Source: OFTM10 sp964344055
GTDB taxonomy: Bacteria > Actinomycetota > Acidimicrobiia > Acidimicrobiales > Aldehydirespiratoraceae
Length of the DNA stretch: 64,000 nucleotides
Assembly: GCA_964344055.1 (NCBI GenBank)
Contig: CAYFLT010000001.1
Span: forward strand, 124,001-188,000
Direction of reading: 5' to 3'
The notes under the pieces are model-generated. The model made no database searches. It saw only the letters and a list, made by a program, of their open reading frames with translations, and had not been told where the DNA came from. Shown piece by piece: positions 1-9,100 of this stretch. Numbering within the stretch: position 1 is the stretch's first letter; each line of letters opens with the position of its first letter. A program made the translations under genes and the position numbers.

Positions 1-775
1 CTCGAGGCGCGCCACGTAGCGGGAAATGTCCTCGTCGTCGTCCATCGCCTCGTTGACGCGGGCCTCCCACTCCCGCGCTTCCTCGTCGAGTTCCGACCAG
101 TGGGTGGGGAGCCCGGTGACCCGCTCGAAGGGCTCCAGCAGAGATCTCGACGCCTTGGGATTCGGGGTGCCAGACACATAGTGCGGCACGCTGACCCGCA
201 AGGACACGGCCGGAATGTCATCGCGTTCCAGGCGCTCCTGGAGCACCCCGATCACCCCGGTCGGCCCTTGATAGGAGGGTCGGTCGAGTCGCAGCGCGGC
301 CGCGAGGTCGGCGTCGGTCGTGGAACCGGTGACCGAGAGCGGACGGGTGTGGGGGACCTCGGAGATCATCGCGCCGAGGGTGACCACCAGCGCCACGTCG
401 AGCCGCTCGACGATCGTGGCGATCGCATCGGAGAACGTGCGCCACAGCAGATGGGGCTCGACCCCCTCGATGAGGACGAGGTCGCGATCGCGATCGGGGA
501 GCGTGACGCAGTGGATCCGACTCTCCGGCCAGTCCAGCACCCGCCGGCCGTCATCGTCGATGTGCACGACGGGCCGCCGCTCGGTGAAGTCGAAAAAGGG
601 GGTCCGGGTCGATCTCGGCCACCTCGATCGCGTCGGTACCGCGGAGAGCCGCGACTGCGCCGGTGGCCGCTTCGCCGACATCGAACAGCCCCTCGAAGGC
701 AGCCACCAGGATCGGTGCTCGCAGCTCGGGCAGGGGATCAGCGGTCCAGCGCAGGACGTCCACGGGCCCCAGCAT
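1..775 (-). CDS. PAC2 family protein (3' end outside window, frameshifted)
   Basis: The protein runs off the left edge. It belongs to the PAC2 family (proteasome assembly chaperone 2-like). Actinobacteria carry such proteins, but their biochemical role is not settled. Visible hallmarks are LVAAFEGLFDVGEAATGA near the N-terminus, then LVLIEGVEPHLLWRTF, LVVTLGAMISEVPHTRP and GVIGVLQE. The reading frame breaks in the run AAAAAGGGGG at 593-602. Removing one base restores DPFFDFTERRPVVHIDDDGR, so an extra base in the homopolymer is the likely cause. I chose the ATG at 773-775 because the match begins just after it; an in-frame TTG at 803-805 is possible. The gene diverges from the GGDEF/EAL gene on the other strand. 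Confidence 0.75.
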
Positions 776-823
776 GCCTGCTTGGCTTGAATCGGCCACC
801 TCCAACGCCGATTGATCAAGGAG

Positions 824-2614
824 ATGCAGGCCATCGAGCAGACAACGGCGGACCCGAGATGGGATCCCGCGCTGGTGAAGCGCGTGGTGAAGATCCGTAC
901 CCTCTCCGCGGTCTCGATGGGGATCGCGCCCCTTTTCATCCCGGCCTTCGGGCAGTACCGAGTGGCACTGGCGTTGCTGGTGATGCTGGTGGTGCCCGTC
1001 TGCACCCTCGTCGTCTATCGCTTCTCACCACCCGACCGGGTGCTGCCGAACGCCACCCTCGTCGACACGTTCTGGGCGGTCGCCGCGGTCCAGCTGATTC
1101 CCGAGGCTTATGCCTGCGCGATGCTGATCGCGATCGCGATGCTGGCGTTCGTCGCTGGGGAGAGCATGCGGACGCTCAGTCAGGCCTCCGCGATCGGGGT
1201 CGTGGGCTTCGCGGTCGCGGGCTACGTGCATCGACCCGACTTCTGGATCGGCCTGATCGTCATCTATGTGCTCCTGCTCCCACTGCTCTTCTTCATGGCG
1301 GCGACCCAGAGCGAGCGCGAGATGCGCCACGAACTGAGAATGCGACATCGCGCGGAGCACGACCTCCTGACCGGGCTCCGGAACAGGGTCGGGCTCGCCG
1401 ACGCCCTCGCGTCACCGAGCACGGTTGCGGTGGTGGCGATCGACCTCGACGGGTTCAAGGACATCAACGACACGCTCGGCCACGAGGCGGGAGACCAGCT
1501 CCTCGTCCGCCTGTCGGAGCGAATGACGAAGGTGGTCGGTGAGCTCGGTGTGCTCGCTCGCATCGGCGGCGACGAGTTCGCGGTCGCCGTGCGAGAAGGT
1601 CGCGCCGACCGCCTGGCCGCCGATCTGCTCCGGTCCTGTCGTCGACGGGTGGCGCTTGGCGACATCGATGTGTCGATTGGCGCCTCGATCGGCGTGGCGG
1701 TCGCGACGACCGACGCCGACGGGCCGGAGCTGCTGCGGCGAGCCGATCTCGCCATGTACGAAGCGAAGCGCAGCCAGGGAGGGGTGCGCATCTGGACCGA
1801 TGCAACCCGCCGGGCGTCACGCCAGCGGGTCACCCTGTCGGGTGAAGTCGAGCACGCGTTCGAACGGGGCGAATTCGAGCTGCACTTCCAACCGATCATC
1901 CACAGCGCCTCCGGTCGAATGGCCGATGTCGAGGGACTCTTGCGCTGGCGTCATCCCGAACGGGGTCTGCTCGGACCCGGCGACTTCCTGGACCTGGTCG
2001 AGGGGATCGGGCGGCGTTCGACCATGGACCATCTCGTCTTCGACGAGGCAGCGGCACTCGCAGCCCGCCTGCCGGCCAACATCGGGGTGTCCGTCAATGT
2101 CTCGGCCGGGAGTCTCCTGCGTTCCTCTGTCCCGGTGTCGCTCGATGCGGCGCTCCGGCGCCATGACATCCCGGCCCAGAGGATGACCGTCGAGGTGATC
2201 GAGGACGAGATGATCGATGAGCACTCGACGGCGCGGGCCGTTCTGGGCGCACTCGGTGAGATGGGGGTTGGGATCGCGATCGACGACTTCGGTACGGGCC
2301 ACAGCTCGCTCTCGCGGTTGAGACGGCTGCCGGTGACGTCGCTGAAGATCGATCGGTCCTTCGTGATGTCGATGCTCGGCTCCGATGATGATCGGGCGAT
2401 CGTGGCCGCGGTCGCCGAGCTCGGCCGAGCGTTGGATCTCCTGACGGTGGCGGAGGGAGTGGAGGACTCGACGCTGCGGGATCATCTTCAGGCGAACCGG
2501 TTGGTCGACCGACTGCAGGGCTTCGGCATCGCCCGGCCGATGGAGGCCGATCAGCTGGTGGAATGGGCCCAGCGGTCGGTCGACGCCGGCGACCCCGCGT
2601 CGACAGGCTCCTGA
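824..2614 (+). CDS. Membrane-bound diguanylate cyclase/phosphodiesterase (GGDEF-EAL)
   Basis: About 596 residues. The first 170 hold five or six hydrophobic segments forming a membrane sensor with no recognisable ligand domain. A GGDEF domain follows with an intact catalytic loop (RIGGDEFAV). The C-terminal EAL domain has EGLLRW in place of EALLRW, VEVIEDEMIDE, DDFGTGHSSLSRL, LKIDRSFV, AEGVED and QGFGIARPM, so the metal-binding acidic residues and the lysine are retained. It could both make and degrade cyclic di-GMP; which activity dominates cannot be read from sequence. The start is uncertain: the ATG at 824 directly abuts an AAGGAG, and a TTG at 812 is also in frame. Confidence 0.88.
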   Translation: MQAIEQTTADPRWDPALVKRVVKIRTLSAVSMGIAPLFIPAFGQYRVALALLVMLVVPVCTLVVYRFSPPDRVLPNATLVDTFWAVAAVQLIPEAYACAMLIAIAMLAFVAGESMRTLSQASAIGVVGFAVAGYVHRPDFWIGLIVIYVLLLPLLFFMAATQSEREMRHELRMRHRAEHDLLTGLRNRVGLADALASPSTVAVVAIDLDGFKDINDTLGHEAGDQLLVRLSERMTKVVGELGVLARIGGDEFAVAVREGRADRLAADLLRSCRRRVALGDIDVSIGASIGVAVATTDADGPELLRRADLAMYEAKRSQGGVRIWTDATRRASRQRVTLSGEVEHAFERGEFELHFQPIIHSASGRMADVEGLLRWRHPERGLLGPGDFLDLVEGIGRRSTMDHLVFDEAAALAARLPANIGVSVNVSAGSLLRSSVPVSLDAALRRHDIPAQRMTVEVIEDEMIDEHSTARAVLGALGEMGVGIAIDDFGTGHSSLSRLRRLPVTSLKIDRSFVMSMLGSDDDRAIVAAVAELGRALDLLTVAEGVEDSTLRDHLQANRLVDRLQGFGIARPMEADQLVEWAQRSVDAGDPASTGS

Positions 2615-2669
2615 GCCGCGCGACCGGTCCGGCGGCCGTCCCGATTCGCGACCACCGAGAGGCGGCCGA

Positions 2670-2675
2670 TACGGT
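2670..2675 (+). promoter_or_regulatory. -10 box TACGGT for leaderless start
   Basis: TACGGT lies 9 bases before the ATG at 2685, with no Shine-Dalgarno sequence between. It fits the TANNNT pattern seen across the window. Confidence 0.5.
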
Positions 2676-2684
2676 CCGCCCGGC

Positions 2685-3530
2685 ATGAGCACCAGAGTGA
2701 TCTTCGAGGGCGCGGGCGTTGATCTCGTCGCCGACCGGCGCGGTGACCCCGCGGACCCGAGTGTGCTCTTCCTCCACGGTGGCGGACAGACCCGGCACTC
2801 CTGGGGCCGGACTGCGGACGTCCTCGCCGGCCACGGCTGGTGCACCTACACGATCGATGCTCGGGGCCACGGCGAGTCGGATTGGGCGGCCGATCGCAAC
2901 TACCGCCTCGGTGCGTTCGCCGACGATCTCGTCGCCGTGATCGACAGCCTCGATCAGCCACCGGCCCTCGTCGGCGCCTCTCTGGGTGGCCTCACGTCGA
3001 TCCTGGCCATCGGCCGAGACCGCCCCGACCTCGCCCGTGGGCTGGTACTGGTCGACATCGTCCCCGAGATGGACAAGGACGGCACCGATCGGATCGGTGA
3101 GTTCATGACGGCCAACATGCGACACGGCTTCGGCTCTCTGGAGGAGGCAGCTCAGGCAGTGGCCGCCTACAACCCCCACCGTCCGAAGCCACCCGATCCC
3201 GAAGGGTTGCGCAAGAACCTGCGCGAGCGCGACGGCCGGTGGTTCTGGCACTGGGACCCCGCATTCATCGACGGCGCGTTCGGCGACTTGCCCTCGGAGG
3301 TCATGAACACCGACTTCCTCATGGACTGCGCGGCCAGGATCCCGGTGCCCGTTCTGGTCGTCAGGGGTCGGATGAGCGATGTCGTGACCGAAGAGGCGGC
3401 CCGGCGTTTCGTCCACCATGTTCCGAACGGGCGCTACTCAGATGTCGCCGAAGCCGCCCACATGGTGGCCGGCGATCGCAACGACGCATTCACCACCGAA
3501 GTCGACCAGTTCCTCGAAGAGGTCCACTGA
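2685..3530 (+). CDS. Alpha/beta hydrolase
   Basis: A 281-residue cytoplasmic alpha/beta hydrolase without signal peptide. The oxyanion strand reads LFLHGGGQTRHSW, followed by IDARGHGES. The nucleophile elbow is GASLGG, the acid is probably the Asp of RGRMSDVV, and the His is in AEAAHMV near the C-terminus, so the triad looks complete. The order and motifs fit esterases, epoxide-hydrolase-like enzymes or cofactor-free haloperoxidases. The substrate cannot be inferred. The gene is monocistronic, starts from a likely leaderless transcript and converges on the phosphodiesterase-like gene. Confidence 0.85.
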   Translation: MSTRVIFEGAGVDLVADRRGDPADPSVLFLHGGGQTRHSWGRTADVLAGHGWCTYTIDARGHGESDWAADRNYRLGAFADDLVAVIDSLDQPPALVGASLGGLTSILAIGRDRPDLARGLVLVDIVPEMDKDGTDRIGEFMTANMRHGFGSLEEAAQAVAAYNPHRPKPPDPEGLRKNLRERDGRWFWHWDPAFIDGAFGDLPSEVMNTDFLMDCAARIPVPVLVVRGRMSDVVTEEAARRFVHHVPNGRYSDVAEAAHMVAGDRNDAFTTEVDQFLEEVH

Positions 3531-3532
3531 GC

Positions 3533-3575
3533 TCGACCTGAACCACCGGGAAGGCGCCGGGATGGCTCAGGTCGA
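3533..3575. terminator. Inverted repeat between convergent genes
   Basis: TCGACCTGA (3533-3541) pairs with TCAGGTCGA (3567-3575) across a 25-base loop. The right arm contains the stop codon of the minus-strand gene, and the left arm begins two bases after the plus-strand stop. There is no U-tract. Confidence 0.45.
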
Positions 3576-5036
3576 TTCGGTGAGGTACACGTACTGCTCG
3601 TCGAGCATCCGGTGGGTGACGCCCTCGTGCTCGAGGATCGCGGAGAGGTCGACCGGCTCGCCCTCGGCGAGTTGCTGCATCCCGTGGTCGGCGAGCATGA
3701 CGATTGCGGTGCGATCCAGCGCGCCGGACCGTTCGATCTCGTCGATGACGTCGCCCATGCGGGCATCGGTGTCCGCGATGGCGGCTCGAGCCATCTCCCC
3801 GGCCGGTCCGTCCTCGTGCCCGGCCGAGTCGGTCAGGTTGAGGGTGAACCACGAGAAGCGGGGGAGGGCTCCGAGCTCCCCCTGCCAGATCCAGCGGGCC
3901 TGTGCCGCACTGTGCGCGTCCACGACACTCATCGATCGGTACGCGGGGACCCCCATGAAGTCGATGGAGCGGTGCCGCCGGCGTTCGTCATCGGACATGT
4001 CCGGAACCGGCTCGCCGCTGGCCATTCTCGCGTAGGTCGAATAGTCGGCCCCACGGTCGCCGTACTCGTAGGTCGTGACGGTGAGCGCGGCCGGATCGTT
4101 GCGATGCACGGCTTCGTGGAGGGTTTCGATGTCGGGGCGGAGATGGTCTCGAGCGGTGATCATCTGACCCAGGTCAAGGAGATCGATGTCTCTCCCGCCG
4201 TCCCGGTCGTGCCAGGTGTTGTGCAACACCCCGGACCGACCGGGGAAGACCCCCGTGGATTCGGTCATGTGGTTGGCCAGCGTCGCTGTCGGGAGCGCGG
4301 CGAACACGCCATGGCGGTACGACGTGCCGCGCTCGATCAGATCGGCGACCCGTGGCGCCTGCCCGGCCGCCGCCTCGTCGTGGAGCGTGTTGATGTTGAC
4401 GCCGTCCCAGAGGAAGACGACCACGTGATCGACCGGTTGCCCTGGATCGACGAGATCAACCCGTTCGTCGCCGTCCTGGACCTTCAGTCGGACCCCCGAA
4501 CGTGTGGCCCCCAGCCCGTCCCGGCCGTCCGCCGATCGGAGGCCGAGGAGGGCGGCGAGCGTGGGTGCCACGTCGACGGTTCGCAGATGGTCGGCGATCA
4601 GCCCGGCGGGAACGACACCGGCTCCCGCCGCGATGAACGGCGCTCGGGCCTGGGCTGCGGCGAGCGAACCGTGCTCGCCGGCGTTGCCGTGGAAGCGGTG
4701 CGTCGGCGAGTGGAGTACCACGAGATCGGGTGCGTGGTCCGAGTCGAAGTACTGAGCGATCGACTCCATCGCGTAGGGCGTGCTGTGGTCGCCCAGTCGG
4801 GCCCACGGATCCTCACGCTCACTCTCGGCGTCGACGAGCTGGTCGGTTGCCTCGTTCCGAAGCGGATTCGCGCCGGCCTGGGCGATGGTCTCGAACCCGT
4901 CCTCGCTTCGCCGGAACTCGACCCAGCCGGCCGCCGAGGCTGCCCGGTAGCCGCCTGCCGTGCGGCGAACGACCGTGTCGACCTCGTCGGTGAGACTCGG
5001 GTCGGTCAGGACGGCTTCGGCTCTCTCGGCGGACAT
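3567..5036 (-). CDS. Alkaline phosphatase/phosphodiesterase-superfamily enzyme with permuted halves
   Basis: 489 residues of the alkaline phosphatase/nucleotide pyrophosphatase superfamily, in unusual order. Residues 1-170 look like the C-terminal half of such an enzyme: a beta-rich stretch, the metal-binding FHGNAGEHGS (about 116-124), PFIAAGAGV and VDVAPTLAALLGL. Residues 203-489 look like the N-terminal half: HVVVFLWDGVN, the nucleophile region ALPTATLANH with FPGRSGVLHN, TDSAGHEDGP and the metal pair LADHGMQ. The protein ends at EQYVYLTEST, where a canonical enzyme would continue into the kind of sequence that opens this one (AVLTDPSLTDEV). A -10 box TACGCT 6 bases before the ATG supports this start. 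The substrate is unknown; no signal peptide is seen. Confidence 0.75.
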   Translation of the reverse strand: MSAERAEAVLTDPSLTDEVDTVVRRTAGGYRAASAAGWVEFRRSEDGFETIAQAGANPLRNEATDQLVDAESEREDPWARLGDHSTPYAMESIAQYFDSDHAPDLVVLHSPTHRFHGNAGEHGSLAAAQARAPFIAAGAGVVPAGLIADHLRTVDVAPTLAALLGLRSADGRDGLGATRSGVRLKVQDGDERVDLVDPGQPVDHVVVFLWDGVNINTLHDEAAAGQAPRVADLIERGTSYRHGVFAALPTATLANHMTESTGVFPGRSGVLHNTWHDRDGGRDIDLLDLGQMITARDHLRPDIETLHEAVHRNDPAALTVTTYEYGDRGADYSTYARMASGEPVPDMSDDERRRHRSIDFMGVPAYRSMSVVDAHSAAQARWIWQGELGALPRFSWFTLNLTDSAGHEDGPAGEMARAAIADTDARMGDVIDEIERSGALDRTAIVMLADHGMQQLAEGEPVDLSAILEHEGVTHRMLDEQYVYLTEST

Positions 5037-5042
5037 CCTTCG

Positions 5043-5048
5043 AGCGTA
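5043..5048 (-). promoter_or_regulatory. -10 box TACGCT for leaderless start
   Basis: TACGCT on the minus strand lies 6 bases before the ATG at 5036. It supports the chosen start of the permuted phosphodiesterase gene. Confidence 0.5.
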
Positions 5049-5072
5049 CGACAGCTCGGGAGGAGACGAGGT

Positions 5073-6158
5073 TCAGGTCACCCTCGGGTCGAGGATCGAC
5101 TCGATGCGCGCGAAGAGCACGATGGTGGTGATGCGGTCCAGTGGAGCGTCCGGGGCGAACGTCGTGGGCGTGGTGCCGTTCATCAGGCCCACGACGGTGG
5201 CCCAGCGAACGGCGCCCTCGTAGAAGGCCCCGGTGACGATGTCGTCGAAGGGAAGCTCAGCCTCGACCTCGGGCGAACCGAGCGCACGCCACACAACGGT
5301 GATGAAGGCCGCGCGAGAGATCGGGTCGTCTGGGCTGAAGGTGCTCGATGACGTACCGCTCACGATCCCCTGGCCGGCCGCCCATCCGACGGCGTCGGAA
5401 TAGAAGGCATTGCCGGGAACGTCATCGAACGCCGCGACCGCTCCGGTCGGCTCACACATGTAGCGCCACAAGACGGTCACCGCGGCCCCCCGGCTCATCG
5501 GGCCATGAGGGGTGAAGGTGTCGTCGGCGGAGACGAGTCCCACCGCGACTGCCCAGTCGATCGCCGCTCTCGCTTCTGCACTGAGGTCGCCGATGTCGGT
5601 GAACGGGGCGGGGGGCACGGATTCCGGGCCGTCGTTGCACTCCGGCGGCAGCGTCGTCGTTGTGGTGGTCGTCGTTGTCGTTGTGGTGGTGCTGGTGGTC
5701 GTGGTCGTCGTGGAGGACGTGGTCGTCGGCGCCACCGTGGATGTCGCGGTGGTGGACGGTGCCGCGGTGGTCGACGACAGCGACGTCGGACTGCTCGCGT
5801 TGGTGGTCTCGGACTCGTCGCCGCCGAAGAGCAGCCATCCACCGACGGCCAGGATGGCAACCGCCACCATCAGGGCGAGGATCAACGGTCGTCGGCTTCC
5901 GTCGTCACCGACATCAGGCAGGAGTTCCGCATCGACGATCGCCTGGAGCCGGGCCAGCCCCGGGCCCAGCCGTACCCCCCACTCCGGCGTCGCCGCGATC
6001 GCCGCCTCCAACTCGGCGGCCAGTCGGAGAAGATCCGGTCCGTTCGGCCGCCGCAGCGCGGGGAGCGCATCCCTGCGCACCGGCACCGTTCGCGGCAGAC
6101 CGAGCGCCTCGGCGACCGGCGCAGAGAGATCCAGTTCGATCCACGGATTCACTGCCAT
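5073..6158 (-). CDS. Membrane-anchored SLH-domain protein with Thr-rich linker
   Basis: 361 residues. About 90 cytoplasmic residues of unknown fold are followed by one TM segment (LILALMVAVAILAVGGWLLF, near 93-112), a low-complexity Ser/Thr linker of about 60 residues and three S-layer-homology repeats. Repeat signatures are SADDTFTPHGPMSRGAAVTV, VSGTSSSTFSPDDPISRAAF and LMNGTTPTTFAPDAPLDR. SLH repeats bind cell-wall polymers, so the protein probably tethers the membrane to the wall. It overlaps the end of the upstream giant gene by 10 bases, so the two are likely translationally coupled and may work together. It is not recognisable as an immunity protein. Confidence 0.85.
   Translation of the reverse strand: MAVNPWIELDLSAPVAEALGLPRTVPVRRDALPALRRPNGPDLLRLAAELEAAIAATPEWGVRLGPGLARLQAIVDAELLPDVGDDGSRRPLILALMVAVAILAVGGWLLFGGDESETTNASSPTSLSSTTAAPSTTATSTVAPTTTSSTTTTTTSTTTTTTTTTTTTTLPPECNDGPESVPPAPFTDIGDLSAEARAAIDWAVAVGLVSADDTFTPHGPMSRGAAVTVLWRYMCEPTGAVAAFDDVPGNAFYSDAVGWAAGQGIVSGTSSSTFSPDDPISRAAFITVVWRALGSPEVEAELPFDDIVTGAFYEGAVRWATVVGLMNGTTPTTFAPDAPLDRITTIVLFARIESILDPRVT
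5651..5760 (-). repeat. ACN-codon low-complexity tract encoding a poly-Thr linker
   Basis: An imperfect trinucleotide-like repeat rich in GTC/GTT/GTG on the plus strand. It encodes runs of six and thirteen threonines in the SLH protein. Length variation between strains would be expected here. Confidence 0.7.
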
Positions 6159-9100
6159 CGCACCCGCCGAACCTCGTCGACGGTCAGGTTCGCGCCGGTG
6201 TGGTACGAGATGTGGGCCGGCATGTCCTTCGACACGGTGAGGAGTGCGTCTCCGGCCCCCTCACGATGACTCTCCAGAATCCGGGAGTTGATCTCCTGGG
6301 CCTGACGGGTCGACGGCACGCTCCACTGCATGTGCGCGCCGTGCTGGGCGTTCATCGGCGGACCCGAGAGGTCGTGGATGACGTCTTGTTGCACTTGACG
6401 CAGGTAGCGCTCGACCTCGTCGGGACCCATCGCCCGTACCTCGGGCGGGACGTTGACCTGGATGTCGAAGACATCGTGGTCTCCGGCGATCGGCTTGAAA
6501 TCACCGGCGTCGGTCCGGCGGCCACCCGTCACGTTCCACTCGAGGTTCCCATCGCTCACCCGGGCCTGCCCCGAGTTCATCATCGACGTGACCTTGTCGT
6601 TGTTGTCGGCGAACTCCTGCATGCGCTGCTGGTAGCGGTTGTTCACCGAGTTGAAGGCGTCCTCATCCCACGGCCGCCCGGGTGGCCAGTTGTCGGGCGG
6701 GGTAGTGCGGCTGGGCGGGATCCAGTCGCCATCCGGCTTCCACGGCACCAGATCTCGGTTCGCGGGACTGAGCCCGATGTAGGTGTCGAGCTCTCCGCCG
6801 GTCTTGATCTTGATGGCCTCGGGCTTGGGGACGGCACCATCCTCGATCCGTCTCAGTGCCTCCGCAGAGCGGGAACGGACCTGGATCGACACGTCGTGGC
6901 GTTGGGCGGCCCCGCGGAGCTGGCGGTAGCCGGAGTCCGAGATCCCGTAGTCCTGGGAGATTCGGGCCTGGGGCACGATCGTGCCGGGCTCCATGCTGCG
7001 GACCCCGCCGGCCGCCTCGCCCGGATTCCATCGCAGCCCGTGGGCGTCCGCGAGTTCTGCCGAGCCCCGGACGCTGCGGGTGCTGGCCTCGACACCCTCG
7101 TCGACGCTGCCGCGAATGCTGTCGAAGAACTCGTCGACCGACTTGCCCATCGACTCCAGGGCGTCGGATCCCCACCTCGCGACCGCGGGAGCCGCCGCGC
7201 CGATGCCGAGCTCGGCGGCCTTGCCCATGAGCATCCCCGGACCCGCTTGCCACGCAGCGGCCATGACCGCTTCCCCGTAGGTGAGGTCCCGGCCTTCGGC
7301 ATGGGCCCGCTCGGCCGCCGCCTCCATTGCGGCCATCATCTCGTGAGGGGCGATCACGCCCTCGGAGAAGCCGCCCGTGGCGATGCCCAATGCAATGCGT
7401 GCCGTGGTGCCGGGGTTACGGACCACCCACGCCGCGACCGGCCCGTGGGTGCGTTCGACGACACTCGCGAGTGCCTCCTGGGCCGTGGCCGCATCCGCGG
7501 CGAACTCGTTCCACAGGTCGTTGGCGTAGGTGCCGGTGGTCTCGGGATCCACCGCCCCCTGTTCATCGGTCAATCGGTCCAGCGCATCCCGGATGGCCTG
7601 GAGCTCTTCACGGCTGAGGGAGTCGCCCTGCTCGAGTCGGTCCGCGATGGCATCCCAACCGCCCGTTTCGGCCCGCTCGTGCAGCATGTCGGCGACGCGC
7701 TGGCGTGTCCGGTCCTGCGCGGCCTCGTGGGTCAGGTGCGCTTCGAGTTCCTCCCGCGCCCGCTCGTCGTCGTCGAGGCTGCGCTGGGTGAGCTCGTCCA
7801 ACCGTTGCCGAGCCGCGTCCTCGCTGTCGTGCTCTGCGACGATCGCGTCGTGTCGAGCGTCACGGGCTGCGTTCGCGGCGGCGGCCTCCTGGATCCGCTC
7901 GAGGATGTCGTCGCGGCCGAGCCGCTCGGTGCCGTCCGGGGTCTCCCAGTCGTACAGCCCGTCGTCACCGGCCTCGAGGACGTTGCCGTATTCGTCGATC
8001 ACCGCCCCTGGTGGAAGTCCCGCGGTGCGCGCTCGTGCTCGCAGGGCGTCCGCCAGCCGTTCGGCCTCGGCCGGATCATCGAACAGTGGGATCGAGCCGG
8101 CGCCGTCCCAGTNNNNNNNNNNAACGCATCGAGGAGATCGGCTGCAGAGGTCCCCGACTCGGCCAGTGAGATTCCGGTCAGCCCGACCGCACCGAGCAAC
8201 CCGGCGAGCGCTGCGGCGATCGCGGCCCGCTCCTCGTCGGAGGCGTCTTCGTCGGCGAACAGGTCCACCAGGTCCTCGGTCGGGTCGGACTCGACCTCCC
8301 CGTCACCTTCCGTGTCGCCGCCGCTGCCGGAGGGCGAGACGGTGATGTCGCCCTCTCCGTGGCCGCCCACACCGCGCGACCCGAAGCTGTGCCAGCGGTC
8401 CAGTACCCGTGAGATCTCCGGGTCGCCGGGCTCACAGTGATGGCAGCGGTAGTTGTAGTCGCCCCACGGGAACGACCCTCGAACCCAGGTGTTCGGACCG
8501 TCGCTGGTCGACCGGTCGACCCAGATGGTGATCTCACCGTCGGCAACATGGTGGAAGCTGCGGTGCACGCATGCGTCGGTGGTGTCTGGGTTCTGGGGAA
8601 CGCCCTCGGCATCGAGGAGGCAGCGGTCCTCCTCGTCGATCTCGTGGAGCGGCCGCTCGTTGTGGAAGCTGTCGCGCTCGTCCCAACGCCTGCGGGCCTC
8701 GGCGGCGGGATCGGTGGACGCGAGGTCGTAGGCGAGTTCGGAACGGCGGGCTCCCCGCTCGTCCCCGCCGAGATCGACCCACCCGGAGCACGCCGCGCGA
8801 TTCGGTTCGAGGAAGAGTTGGCCGAGCTGGTCCGGATTGAGCTTCCCGCTCTCGAAGCCGGGGTCGTAGACCGCGGCCACTGCCTCCTGGTAGACGGGGC
8901 AGCCCGGCTTGGCCCCGCCGAAGGATTGTTCGGTTCGCGCCGGGTCGTCCGCCGGCGGGGTCGATGGCGCCGCGTCGAGTGCGTCGGCGACCGTGAAGCC
9001 GGGAACGTCGCACGGGATCCAGAGGGCGGGCGTCGGAGTGCTGGCGGTCGACGGGTTCCCGTTGATCGTGTAGCTGTCGAAGCTCACGTAGGCGGACTGG

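Noticed and set aside
590..605. Possible programmed +1 frameshift in the PAC2 gene
   Set aside because: It lies in AAAAAGGGGG without a stimulatory structure or conserved slippery codon pair; an indel is simpler.
5645..5770. Short repeats resembling a CRISPR-like array
   Set aside because: They are trinucleotide-style Thr codons inside a linker; no spacers or cas genes.
5660..8440. A 926-codon open frame on the plus strand antisense to the SLH and giant genes
   Set aside because: High GC makes long antisense frames common. The minus strand has domain-level protein signal; this frame has none and crosses the gap.
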